NCBI RefSeq assembly: GCF_030845175.1 | Contig: NZ_CP132542.1 | Span: 2,825,501-2,889,500, forward strand | Reading direction: 5' to 3' | From: Coralliovum pocilloporae | GTDB lineage: Bacteria > Pseudomonadota > Alphaproteobacteria > Rhizobiales > Cohaesibacteraceae | Length of the DNA stretch: 64,000 bases | Part shown: in pieces, positions 43,455-52,056 of the stretch | Layout: each line of letters starts with the position of its first letter | Position numbering within the stretch: position 1 is the stretch's first letter | Notes under the pieces: generated by a model | Told to the model about the DNA's origin: nothing | The model's input: only the letters and a program-made list of their open reading frames with translations | The model's database searches: none | Program-made: the position numbers and the translations under genes

Positions 43455-45643
43455 TGGGCCCATTTTCTTCTTAGTAGAGCGGGAAGCAGCACCAGGTCCG
43501 CCAATAGTGCTGCAACAAAGGTTGTTGCCATCATCGCACCAAACAAGCGAACCGTGCCGAACGGGCTGAACTGTGTTGCTATCAGCCCGATGCAGATCGT
43601 GAGTGTTGTCGCCGTCATGATACGGCCTGTCTGGTCAATGGATATACGCAAGGCCTCATCAAGCGGATGACCATTCCGGCGCTCAAGCAGATAGCGATTG
43701 GTAAAATGAATGGCATCATCAATGGCAATGCCAAAAGCGACGGTCAGCGCCAGAACGGCTGGCGGGTTCAGTTGACCCGCATTCATCAGATGAACCAGCA
43801 CAGCGGCAATCAGCAGGGGAAGCACATTGGGCAGCAGCAGGCAGATGACAAGCACAAGGCGTCGGAATGCCACAGCCACCACAAGAGAGGCGATCAGGCA
43901 GGCGGCAATTAGCCCGTTTCCGAGCTGAGACACCACATCAAGCGCATCGTGGCGCAGGATGATGGGAAAGCCCACATTGCTCTCGGCTCCGGCCTGAAGG
44001 GCGGCTTTCTCAATGCGGTCGTGGCGCGCAAAGGTCTCGGGACTGTGCATGGGTTCGGGCACAAAGGTGATGACGCGGGCTCTGGTCCTGTCGGGTGACA
44101 GCAATTGCGCTTTCAGACCCTGAGGCATATCCGCAAGGGCATCATCATCGGGCAGGCGGTCCGGCGTGCCCAGCCAGTCAGCTACACTTGCAAGAGAGAG
44201 GACGGAATAGTCCGGCGCTTCCCGGCGGATAACCTCTGTTACATCCCGGAGTTTCTGCCAGCCATCATCGCCAGAAATGTCCACATCACTCCAGATGCGG
44301 AAGAAACCACCGAAATGCTCTTCAATAACCCGATTGGCGCGGCGCACATCACTGGTCTCTGGCAGATTCTTGTAAAGGGGAAACCAGGCGCGTGTTTCCA
44401 GGTAGCTTGCAGCACCCAGCGCCGAAAGCAGCAGAGAGACGACCATAATCATCCGTGCGGACTGGCGGGAGTGACGGTGAAGAAAGCGTGCCGCCTGGCT
44501 CCAGAGGCGAGCCCCCCGTGGGGTCGACAGGGGTGGGGCCAGAGGCGCGATCAGCGTGAACCCGACCAGAACCACCAGATAGGAGACGAGGACACCCACT
44601 GCGCCAAGCAGGGCCAGCTCGTCCAGCTGATCGAATTCGGAGACAGAAATGGCTGTAAAGCCAATTGCAGTGGTGAGCGAGGTCAGGGCATTGGCTGGCC
44701 CCACATCCAGCAGGGTCTGGCGAAGCCTGTCGTCCCGCGTGCGTGCCGGGTCCATATGCTGGAAATGCATGGTGAGGTGGAAGCCGTCCGCTGCACCAAG
44801 CAACAGAATGAGAATGGGCACCACAACATTGAGGATGGTGATTGGATAGCCGAACAGCACAAAGACGGTCATCGCCACCAGTGCGCCGCATATGGCAGGA
44901 ATGAACACCACCAGAGCCGCGCGGATGCTCCCCAGGAGAAATACGGCAAGAGTGAAGGAAAGAACGGTTCCGGCACCGTTCACCACCACCACTTCGCTCT
45001 TGAGATTGTCTACCATGTCAATCGCTATGGCTGCTTCCCCGGTGAGCGTCAGCCTGAGGCCGGGCAGGGGGTGACCTGCCAGAATATCGCGGACTGTCTC
45101 GACGCTTGTTTGTTCTCCATGGGCCTGGCCCGGCGGGTCCAGAGGCGCGATAATCAACGCCTTCCGGTGGTCTTCGGTGACGGGAAACCGGAGCGTGGGA
45201 ACTGCCTCCTTATAGGCGTCAAGCCGTGTGTCCAGGGTTGCGAGATCAAGCTCCAGCGGAAAAACGGGCTGCTCCGCATAGAGGGGATGTGTTTTCGGAA
45301 ACCGGGCCGAGAATGGAGAGAACACAGTCTGAACGCGATCGGCAAATTCCAGATCAAGAGCCAGGTCCCGCATGGCTTCATAGTCCTGGGTGGTGAAGGG
45401 CCGGTCTGCCTCAATCAGCAGGGCGGCAACCTGCGGCTTGCCGTTCATCGCGGCAACGAAGCGAGTGTAGCTCTTGGAGCGCGGGCTGTCTGAGATAAAC
45501 CCGCGCTGGATATCATTGTCGAACCGGATAGAGGGAAGGACCAGAATGGACGCGGCCAGAACAGCTATCATGATCAGGCTCGCAGGCAGCCTGTATGCAA
45601 GGGCTGCCAACCCCGGAGCGACAACATGGGAACGCGAAATCAA
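43451..45643 (-). CDS. RND/MMPL family transporter
   Basis: A protein of about 730 residues with two halves, each a membrane segment, a large periplasmic loop and five more segments. Conserved parts are PILILLLGAADGFHLTMHF in the first half and VAFGIAIDDAIHFTNRYL in the second, carrying the Asp residues used for proton coupling. Hydrophobe-exporter (HAE2/MMPL) proteins of this size move lipids or sterol-like compounds. The TTG at 45643 is preferred because GGGAGAAGG precedes it; a TTG at 45694 is the alternative. It is coupled to the small periplasmic protein gene. Confidence 0.82.
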   Translation of the reverse strand: MISRSHVVAPGLAALAYRLPASLIMIAVLAASILVLPSIRFDNDIQRGFISDSPRSKSYTRFVAAMNGKPQVAALLIEADRPFTTQDYEAMRDLALDLEFADRVQTVFSPFSARFPKTHPLYAEQPVFPLELDLATLDTRLDAYKEAVPTLRFPVTEDHRKALIIAPLDPPGQAHGEQTSVETVRDILAGHPLPGLRLTLTGEAAIAIDMVDNLKSEVVVVNGAGTVLSFTLAVFLLGSIRAALVVFIPAICGALVAMTVFVLFGYPITILNVVVPILILLLGAADGFHLTMHFQHMDPARTRDDRLRQTLLDVGPANALTSLTTAIGFTAISVSEFDQLDELALLGAVGVLVSYLVVLVGFTLIAPLAPPLSTPRGARLWSQAARFLHRHSRQSARMIMVVSLLLSALGAASYLETRAWFPLYKNLPETSDVRRANRVIEEHFGGFFRIWSDVDISGDDGWQKLRDVTEVIRREAPDYSVLSLASVADWLGTPDRLPDDDALADMPQGLKAQLLSPDRTRARVITFVPEPMHSPETFARHDRIEKAALQAGAESNVGFPIILRHDALDVVSQLGNGLIAACLIASLVVAVAFRRLVLVICLLLPNVLPLLIAAVLVHLMNAGQLNPPAVLALTVAFGIAIDDAIHFTNRYLLERRNGHPLDEALRISIDQTGRIMTATTLTICIGLIATQFSPFGTVRLFGAMMATTFVAALLADLVLLPALLRRKWAQ

Positions 45644-45834
45644 GACCTTCTCCCGCAAAACTGATAGGGGATCAGACCCCAGGGCTGGCGCCAAGTAAAG
45701 GTCGGGGAGGCACCGTGATGGCCAAAATCACGGGCTGTTGTAGGAAGTTTATGAGAATGTGCCTCTGGGCAGTCCGCGCAGAGAAAAACGCTTAAAGGAC
45801 CGCCGCCGATTCAGGTTAATGGTCTCGCTGTGCT

Positions 45835-46329
45835 TTAAGCAGCCTGACCGTCCGGGTTCATCCGTCTGAATGCGCCGTTGAAATAGGTCACAGGAATGCT
45901 GTCAGAGGTAAAGGCTTCCTGCACATGACCAATGAAAATGGTGTGCGAGCCCTGAACAACGCTGGATGTGGTTTCACAGAGCAGAACAGCGGATGCATTG
46001 GTCAGGACAGGAAGGCCCATGGGGCTGTCGAGCCAGTGCCCGTTATCGAACCGGCGATGTTCCTTTTCCGCTTCCCGGCCTGCAAAGGCGTTGGCCAGCA
46101 GGGTCTGTTCCTCAGAAATGACATTGACAGAAAACCGACCGCTTTCAGCCACCATCTTGCTGATATGGCTTGTATTGTTGAGGCAGACCAGGACTGAGGG
46201 CGGATCGGCGGAAACCGAACAGATGGCGCTGACGGTCGCTCCGTGAGGCCCGTCTGCGGTCTGTGTACAGACGATGGAAACCGGTGTTGCCACACGGCGC
46301 ATCACATCTATGAACTGGTCGCGATCCAT
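45835..46329 (-). CDS. Flavin reductase-like FMN-binding protein
   Basis: A 164-residue protein starting MDRDQFIDVMRRVATPVSIVCTQ, typical of the flavin reductase (HpaC/NtaB-like) family, which supplies reduced flavin to a two-component monooxygenase. GATVSAICSVSADPPSVLVCLN and FSVNVISEEQTLLANAFAG are family segments. Longer ORF extensions upstream look non-coding. No monooxygenase gene lies nearby. It is divergent from a PPOX-class gene. Confidence 0.85.
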   Translation of the reverse strand: MDRDQFIDVMRRVATPVSIVCTQTADGPHGATVSAICSVSADPPSVLVCLNNTSHISKMVAESGRFSVNVISEEQTLLANAFAGREAEKEHRRFDNGHWLDSPMGLPVLTNASAVLLCETTSSVVQGSHTIFIGHVQEAFTSDSIPVTYFNGAFRRMNPDGQAA

Positions 46330-46528
46330 TCTATCGTGTCTTCCCCAGAAACCTGTAAGTCCGAAGCTGCTGCTCTGTCTTTTACCAGAGCGCGGTCCGG
46401 TGCAGATCATTTGACGGTTGATTTTGATGGTTTTTCCGAGTGTTTCTGCTTTAAAACCGTCATTGATTGCAAGAGATAGACAGTTTTGCACATCAGATCA
46501 ATGAACCGCTGGCCAGGAGGGGATGGAG

Positions 46529-47134
46529 ATGCAGGCAATTACCTCAATCGCAGAGCTTGAGGCTCTCTATGGCACACCGGCAGAGGCGTCCCTGATAAAA
46601 GTCGCCCGCCAGATGACACCGTCATATCGGAAGTGGGTCATGCAGAGCCGCTTCTGTATCCTGACCACCGTGGGACCGGAGGGGACGGACGGTTCGCCGC
46701 GCGGAGATGATCGCCCCGTTGTGGAAGAGCTGGATGAGAAAACCCTGGCCATGCCTGACTGGCGTGGCAACAACCGCATCGACAGCCTGCGCAATATTGT
46801 CCGCGACGGGCGCGTCTCGCTGATGTTCATGGTGCCCGGTTCAAACAACACGGTTCGCCTGAACGGAAAGGCGAGCCTGACAGCTGACCCGGATATGCTG
46901 GCCCGCTTCGATCGGAATGGAAAACAACCGCGTACGGTCATTCTGATTGCCATTGAGGAGATCTATTCCCAATGCGCCCGGGCTCTTATCCGCTCAAAAC
47001 TCTGGACAAATGGTGATGAAAGTGCCGATCTGCCCAGCGTCGGCGATATGCTGCGGGAAATGACATCCGGCGCCTTTGACGGCGAGCGTTATGATGCGGA
47101 CTGGCCTGGCAAGGCGGCAAAAACAATGTGGTAG
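46529..47134 (+). CDS. PPOX-class FMN-binding oxidoreductase
   Basis: A 201-residue member of the pyridoxamine-5'-phosphate-oxidase-like superfamily: FCILTTVGPEGTDGSPRGDDRPVV, WRGNNRIDSLRNIVRDGRVSLMFMVPG and a C-terminal RSKLW. The ATG at 46529 is preferred to 46523 because AGGAGGGG abuts the first. The closest resemblance is to the MSMEG_1061/DUF447-like split-barrel proteins. The substrate is unknown. Confidence 0.8.
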   Translation: MQAITSIAELEALYGTPAEASLIKVARQMTPSYRKWVMQSRFCILTTVGPEGTDGSPRGDDRPVVEELDEKTLAMPDWRGNNRIDSLRNIVRDGRVSLMFMVPGSNNTVRLNGKASLTADPDMLARFDRNGKQPRTVILIAIEEIYSQCARALIRSKLWTNGDESADLPSVGDMLREMTSGAFDGERYDADWPGKAAKTMW

Positions 47135-47180
47135 GCAATGGGCAGGCGGGATTACGCTCCCGCCTGATATCTGCGTCTGA

Positions 47181-48056
47181 TCAGACCCATTCAGCCGCGA
47201 TCTGGCGCTGATGGGCGACAATGGCATTTCGCATCAGAATGCCAACCGTAACGGGGCCAACGCCACCGGGAACCGGCGTAACCCAGCTCGCCACCTGCAG
47301 GACAGCATCCGTATCCACATCGCCCACAATCCTGATGGTGCCATCCGGATCGGTGATCTGGTTGATGCCGATATCAATCACTGCAGCACCCGGTTTCACC
47401 ATATCGGCACCAAGGAAATGCGGCTTGCCCACGGCTACGATCACCACATCGGCCCGGCGGGAATGAGATGCAACCGAACGGGTCATGTGATGACAGACGG
47501 TTACGGTTGCACCCTCTGCCATCAGCAGGAAGGCCGCAGGCTTGCCAACGATCTCGGAGTGGCCGATCATCACCACTTCAAGGCCCTTGAGATTAAGCCC
47601 GGTTGCCTTGATCAGTTCAACTGAGGCTGCTGCTGTACACGGGGCAAGGGCAACATCGTTATAGACAATGTTACCGATGGAGGCCGGGTTCATCCCTTCC
47701 ACGTCTTTCAGGGGATGAATGGCTGATTGCAGTGCACGGACGTTGATATGCTCCGGTGTGGGGCGCTGCAGAATGACACCGGTGACGGTGGGGTCGTCAT
47801 TCAGCTCGACAATCCGTGCTTTTGCTTCATCCTGGGTAATATCGGCAGGCCAGAACAGTTCCTGAAACGGGATACCGGCCTTTTCCGCCGCACGTGCCTG
47901 GTTGCGGATGTAGATAGCCACTTCCGGCACATCGCCGATGGAAATGGAGACCAGCTTGCCGATAGGTTTTGCTGAGGCCGTCTCTTCAACAAAGGCGCGG
48001 ACTTCATTCAGTATCTTGGTCTGCAGGGCACGACCGTCCAGTAGTCTCGTATCCAC
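47181..48056 (-). CDS. folD: FolD-like methylenetetrahydrofolate dehydrogenase, cyclohydrolase lysine replaced
   Basis: A 291-residue FolD homologue, normally interconverting methylene-, methenyl- and formyl-tetrahydrofolate. The GTG at 48056 has GGAG 8 bases upstream. The dehydrogenase Rossmann part (VVMIGHSEIVGKPAAFLLM) and PVPGGVGPVTVGIL are intact. The catalytic motif YxxxK reads Tyr49-Ile-Arg-Asn-Gln53. DVDG reads DVEG, and VQLPLP reads LQRPTP. In human and E. coli enzymes that Lys is needed for the cyclohydrolase step. A dehydrogenase-only paralogue is therefore likely, with a canonical FolD elsewhere. Confidence 0.85.
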   Translation of the reverse strand: MDTRLLDGRALQTKILNEVRAFVEETASAKPIGKLVSISIGDVPEVAIYIRNQARAAEKAGIPFQELFWPADITQDEAKARIVELNDDPTVTGVILQRPTPEHINVRALQSAIHPLKDVEGMNPASIGNIVYNDVALAPCTAAASVELIKATGLNLKGLEVVMIGHSEIVGKPAAFLLMAEGATVTVCHHMTRSVASHSRRADVVIVAVGKPHFLGADMVKPGAAVIDIGINQITDPDGTIRIVGDVDTDAVLQVASWVTPVPGGVGPVTVGILMRNAIVAHQRQIAAEWV

Positions 48057-48170
48057 GGATGGAAACTCCAAAATTGCAGGATGGTGATGATTGCAGTCTG
48101 ATTATCAGTTTTTGTGCAGTGCAACCACCGAATTTGCGTCCGGATTTACAGTTCTCTGCCGCTATTCACA

Positions 48171-48184
48171 TTGATCGGGATCAA
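48171..48184. promoter_or_regulatory. Perfect FNR/Anr-type box
   Basis: TTGATCGGGATCAA is an exact TTGAT-N4-ATCAA palindrome in the divergent region, about 115 bases from the folD start and 117 from the LprI-like start. FNR-family regulators bind such sites under low oxygen. Which gene it controls is not resolved. Confidence 0.6.
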
Positions 48185-48300
48185 GTGAGAACAGCGAAAG
48201 CGGAGGTGTTGTATCTATGCGTGTGGCGCAGGTGAATTTCTCTTTTTGATAAAGATGTGTTAACCTTTGAGGCAGTTGGAGGTTGCTTAGGGGGAGCGCC

Positions 48301-49023
48301 ATGACTGTCCGCTACATATGCTGCAGTCTTGTCGGGCTGATTGCGGTATCCGGTTTCTGGATGGCCGTACTGCCCGGCGACGGCGCTAACGCCAATCCCA
48401 GTTTTTCCTGTGATGGACGCCTGACGCGAACAGAAGCTGCGATCTGTGATCATCAGCGTCTGGGTGCTTTGGACCGCAGGATGGTCGGCATTTATCGCCT
48501 GCGTGAGGCGCGGACCGAGGGGCGGCGAAAGCGACAGCTCCAGACAGATCAGAAGATCTGGCGTCGCTGGAGGGATACATGTGGCCGGGCAGTCGGCTGT
48601 CTTCAGCGTCGCTATGAACAGCGTATCATTGATCTTGCGGGCATCCGCAATCCGGACCCGGGCAGTGCGCGCAGCGCAGAGGAACCGGTCTCCCGCCGCC
48701 TCGTCAAAGGCCGCCTGCAGATGGCCTATCCGGATGGGCGGATCGAATGGGAAAGTGCTGATGGCAGCACCAGCGGCAGTTCCAGTAGCGACGGACAGCA
48801 GACCGTTGTGCAGAAGGCCCAGGTGGTGGATGCCGGTTTCCCGCAATTGCCCGATGCCTATGCCGACTGGGGCGATGGTCTGGAAGATGAGTTGCTGGGT
48901 GTTATCGACACGCTGCTGCCGCCTCAGGATCACCAGCCCTATCGTGACCTGCATCAGAACCGGATCTATTCAGACAGGGTCCTCAATCATATTCGGGCCA
49001 TCCGCTTTCTGGTGTCGCCATAA
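48301..49023 (+). CDS. LprI-like (DUF1311) periplasmic protein
   Basis: A 240-residue exported protein. The ATG at 48301 follows GGGGGAG. After the signal segment (YICCSLVGLIAVSGFWMAVL) comes PSFSCDGRLTRTEAAICDHQRLGALDRRM ... WRRWRDTCG ... CLQRRYEQRI, the four-Cys helical hairpin of the LprI/DUF1311 lysozyme-inhibitor fold (about residues 35-110). A Ser-rich linker and an unassigned acidic C-terminal domain follow. It probably acts in the periplasm. Two more envelope genes follow on the same strand. Confidence 0.75.
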   Translation: MTVRYICCSLVGLIAVSGFWMAVLPGDGANANPSFSCDGRLTRTEAAICDHQRLGALDRRMVGIYRLREARTEGRRKRQLQTDQKIWRRWRDTCGRAVGCLQRRYEQRIIDLAGIRNPDPGSARSAEEPVSRRLVKGRLQMAYPDGRIEWESADGSTSGSSSSDGQQTVVQKAQVVDAGFPQLPDAYADWGDGLEDELLGVIDTLLPPQDHQPYRDLHQNRIYSDRVLNHIRAIRFLVSP

Positions 49024-49040
49024 CAGTGAGGGCTGATCAC

Positions 49041-49658
49041 ATGCGTGCTGTATATGGCGGCCATCTCTCCGTTCTGCTTCTTGCCCTGGCCTGTGTTCTG
49101 CTTTTGGGGGGAGCCACGGTCATACCCAACCCGGCGGATGGGGCGGACAAGGATACATCCCGTCTCAAGCAGCTTGAGACCATGTTCAAGGCAGAGCAGC
49201 AATCCGGCAAGGCATCCGGACGTCAGAACTCAGGTGCCGGGCAGGGGGTCTCTGAGAGTGAAAAGGGCCCGAACCCCGAGATCCTGTTCCCCAACCTGCC
49301 GCAGAATTTCAAGCCGGATGCGGAAACTCTGGCTGCCGTACAGGCCGCGGTGAAGGGCTATTATGACTACCGCGAGCGGGCCTATCGGCATCGCCAGGAC
49401 GTCTTCTCCTGGCAGCATCTCTCTTCGCGTATTATCTTCTTTGTGGTGATCATCATCGTGCTGGCCGGGCTTTACTTTTCCTGGATGCAGTTCCACGTCG
49501 ACAAGGACCGCGAAAGCCGCGAAACTACCACACTGGAAGCTTCCCAGACAGGCATAAAGGTCTCATCTCCGGTTCTCGGCGTCATCATCCTCGTGCTGTC
49601 TCTGGCCTTCTTCTATCTCTATCTGGTGCACGTCTATCCGATAGCCGATACGTTCTGA
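49041..49658 (+). CDS. Membrane protein of unknown function
   Basis: A 205-residue protein with an N-terminal membrane or signal segment (LSVLLLALACVLLLGGATVI), a soluble region of about 95 residues rich in Gln, Ser and Gly, then two membrane segments (IIFFVVIIIVLAGLYFSWM, LGVIILVLSLAFFYLYLVHV). The ATG at 49041 has GAGGG upstream. It begins 17 bases after the LprI-like gene and is probably co-transcribed. I recognise no family. Confidence 0.7.
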   Translation: MRAVYGGHLSVLLLALACVLLLGGATVIPNPADGADKDTSRLKQLETMFKAEQQSGKASGRQNSGAGQGVSESEKGPNPEILFPNLPQNFKPDAETLAAVQAAVKGYYDYRERAYRHRQDVFSWQHLSSRIIFFVVIIIVLAGLYFSWMQFHVDKDRESRETTTLEASQTGIKVSSPVLGVIILVLSLAFFYLYLVHVYPIADTF

Positions 49659-49780
49659 AGCTCCCCTCAAGTCTCTGTGATACGCGTCTGCGCCTCTTCA
49701 AAACCGGGCTGGGCATCTCCATTTTGGACCATAAGGTCAAAAATCTACGAGGCCAGTTCAGCATTATCCGGGAGGTTTTC

Positions 49781-50137
49781 ATGCTCAGACACACATTATT
49801 TGCGACCGCCATCCTTACCGCTCTGCCAATGGCCACACTGGCTGGCGAAGCCGTCAGCGGTGCTGACATTCCGGGCCTTGTTGGCGGAAAGACCATCCAG
49901 GGCAAAATGTTCGACAGTGGAGCCTATGCTGAATTCTACGATGCAGACGGCACAATCAAGGCGGACGGCTATACAGGCAAATGGTCCGTAAAAGACAACC
50001 AGATGTGCTTCCAGTACGGTTCAGACCCGGCAAATTGCTTTACCATCAAGAAAACCGGCGACGACGTATCCTGGATTGCCGATGGCAAACCGGTCGGTGA
50101 CGGCCAGATTGTAGACGGCAACCCGAATAGGTTCTAA
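49781..50137 (+). CDS. Small periplasmic protein of unknown function
   Basis: A 118-residue exported protein. The ATG at 49781 has GGGAGG upstream. The signal peptide RHTLFATAILTALPMATLA is cleaved before GEAVSG. The mature part of about 97 residues is beta-rich with repeated Gly and Asp (GKTIQGKMFDSGAYAEFYDADGTIKADGYTGKWSV) and one disulfide pair candidate (MCFQYGSDPANCF). It resembles small cell-envelope proteins seen in Alphaproteobacteria. The function is unknown. It is followed by a terminator-like hairpin. Confidence 0.7.
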   Translation: MLRHTLFATAILTALPMATLAGEAVSGADIPGLVGGKTIQGKMFDSGAYAEFYDADGTIKADGYTGKWSVKDNQMCFQYGSDPANCFTIKKTGDDVSWIADGKPVGDGQIVDGNPNRF

Positions 50138-50172
50138 GTCTTTATGAGGTTTGCGTATATCAGGTGCTCTGA

Positions 50173-50207
50173 GAGAGCCCGAGGCAGTAAACTTCCTCGC
50201 GGCTCTC
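50173..50207. terminator. Hairpin between convergent genes
   Basis: GAGAGCCCGAGG (50173-50184) pairs, with one bulge, with CCTCGCGGCTCTC (50195-50207), followed by TTTG. It separates the small periplasmic protein gene from rtcR. Confidence 0.7.
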
Positions 50208-50212
50208 TTTGA

Positions 50213-51787
50213 TCAATGGGTGATCTGAGCCCAGCTCAGGCCAAACTTGTCGAGATATTTCCGCAGGCGGTCAGCGTCATTGCGTGTTGTTCGAGTAGCA
50301 AGAGACGCAGAGAATAGAGTTCTTCCTGCGGCGCTGAGAGACTTGCTGGCCTGGCAGACACGGATAACTTCTGCCAGTTGAACACGGTCGAAAGGATCGA
50401 TGGATCTGACATCAGGCCCGATAAACTGTTGAATCAGCAGCATGTCCGGATCTGATGTTGCGGCTGCCCACTGACCCTCAAGGCGCTCCACTTCCTGATT
50501 GACCATATTGAGCGTAATACGTCCTCTTGGTGCCAGAGTACACAAGCGTTGGATTGATGCGCTCAAATCACGAAAGTTTCCAGGCCATACCGTCGCCGGG
50601 TCGAGAGCAAAGCGCAGATAGCGTTGTGAGGCATCGGCATTAAATCCTGTTTGGTTGCCCAGAGTCCTTTCTGCGCGTGCCAGCTCGAATTCAATATTAG
50701 GTTCAATATCTTCCCTGCGGTCCTTCAGGGCAGGCAATCTAAATGTCCAGAAATTCAGACGGGCAAACAGATCCGCTCTGAACCTGCCGTCCGCCACCAG
50801 CTTTGCAAGATCCCGATTGGCGCCTGCAATGACATGAAACTGGCTTCTGACTTCATGATCCGATCCGAGAGGGAAGAACGTCCCACTTTCAATCGCGTCA
50901 AGAATCATGGCCTGCTCGTCAAGGCCAAGCTGATCTATCTCGTCCAGGAACAGAAGGCCATTATCAGCTTCGCGCAACAGACCTTTCCGGTCAGATCCGC
51001 TTGCACCAAAGGCACCTTTCTTGTGACCGAACAAGGTTGAAAGCGCGCGCTCACCGCGCAGTGTTGAGCAATTGACATGAACAAACCGTCCTCTCACCCT
51101 GCGTTGCTGACGTTTCAGATCATAGATGCGCGCCGCGAGTTCAGTCTTGCCGGTTCCGGTTGCGCCCAAGAGAAGGAGAGGCGCATCGGAAGCAACAGAT
51201 ATCTGTTCGATCTGATCTATTATCGCATTGAAATCCGCATTTCGCGTCTTGATCCCTGCCTTCAGAAGAGCCGTGTGATCTGCACTGACAAGATCGAAAC
51301 GCTGCTGTAGAGCATTGTATTTCGACAGATCCAGATCAACAATCGTGAATGACCCTTTCAAACCATCCCTGTTCGGAGGTGGTGATGTCTGCAACAGACG
51401 GGCTGGAATATGACGGGATTCCGTCAGCAGAAACCAGCAGATCTGCGCCACATGCGTGCCGGTTGTCAGGTGAACGTGATATTCTTCCCGATCTTCATCA
51501 AAGCCGTAGGTCCGGGCGAAGTCGAACAGGGCACCATAGACTTCTTCGAAGTCCCACGGGTTCTTCAGATCGAGGCGGCGCAGCATGACCTCGGTGTCGG
51601 GTGAGGCCTCCTGAATGTCCTCTTTGACCCGATGAGCCAGTCTTCTGAACTTGTTGTCATGGAGGAGCTCAAGGCGATCAACCGGGAACGTCTCATGCAT
51701 TGTGAGGGCCATGGATGGCCGCCATCGAACTTTCTTGCCTGCGTCGAGCTGAGTGCCGAGGAAGCCAATAACTACATTCTGTCTCAT
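50213..51787 (-). CDS. rtcR: RtcR-type AAA+ regulator with altered GAFTGA loop
   Basis: A 524-residue homologue of RtcR, the activator of RNA-repair genes. Residues 1-180 match the RtcR CARF-like sensor domain (NVVIGFLGTQLDAGKKVRWRP ... HVHLTTGTHVAQICWFLL). The AAA+ domain has Walker A GATGTGKT (208-215) and Walker B LLFLDEID (278-285). A C-terminal HTH region follows (LAEVIRVCQASKSLSAAGRTLF). The sigma54-contact loop GAFTGA reads GAFGAS at 258-263, so its key Thr is absent. It is divergent from rtcB. The ATG at 51787 has no clear ribosome-binding site. Confidence 0.9.
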   Translation of the reverse strand: MRQNVVIGFLGTQLDAGKKVRWRPSMALTMHETFPVDRLELLHDNKFRRLAHRVKEDIQEASPDTEVMLRRLDLKNPWDFEEVYGALFDFARTYGFDEDREEYHVHLTTGTHVAQICWFLLTESRHIPARLLQTSPPPNRDGLKGSFTIVDLDLSKYNALQQRFDLVSADHTALLKAGIKTRNADFNAIIDQIEQISVASDAPLLLLGATGTGKTELAARIYDLKRQQRRVRGRFVHVNCSTLRGERALSTLFGHKKGAFGASGSDRKGLLREADNGLLFLDEIDQLGLDEQAMILDAIESGTFFPLGSDHEVRSQFHVIAGANRDLAKLVADGRFRADLFARLNFWTFRLPALKDRREDIEPNIEFELARAERTLGNQTGFNADASQRYLRFALDPATVWPGNFRDLSASIQRLCTLAPRGRITLNMVNQEVERLEGQWAAATSDPDMLLIQQFIGPDVRSIDPFDRVQLAEVIRVCQASKSLSAAGRTLFSASLATRTTRNDADRLRKYLDKFGLSWAQITH

Positions 51788-52056
51788 ATGATGATTATTG
51801 ATAAATTACGATATAAATCAATCAAAAAAATGAAAAATAAATCCAAGGATATGGATTTTTATTATTTAAAAACAGTTATTTATGAGGATTTTCAATTTTC
51901 ATGGATTGAGGTCTAACCATTCTGCATGATGAGGGTGTGAAGAGAGAGCAGGAAGAAGAACAGGCAAATCCGTGCCTGTTATGTGGAGCACCGGCATCGT
52001 CATCTTGGGACGATGCCGGTTTGTATCCGGAACCTGCGAAGTAGCAGAGATTGACG
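51788..52056 (+). promoter_or_regulatory. rtcR-rtcB divergent control region with leader hairpins
   Basis: The half next to rtcR is very AT-rich. Towards rtcB there are two inverted repeats: CAGGCA-N6-TGCCTG at 51961-51978, and a perfect 12-bp stem ACCGGCATCGTC (51990-52001) / GACGATGCCGGT (52009-52020) with a 7-base loop and a short TTTGT tail. A scan of the plus strand for GG-N10-GC found no -24/-12 sigma54 promoter; the nearest miss is GG-N9-GC inside the first repeat. Confidence 0.6.

Noticed and set aside
51788-51916. A 42-codon AT-rich ORF on the plus strand in the rtcR-rtcB spacer
   Set aside because: No ribosome-binding site, and the composition is that of AT-rich non-coding DNA. Its Lys/Tyr-rich translation looks like chance.
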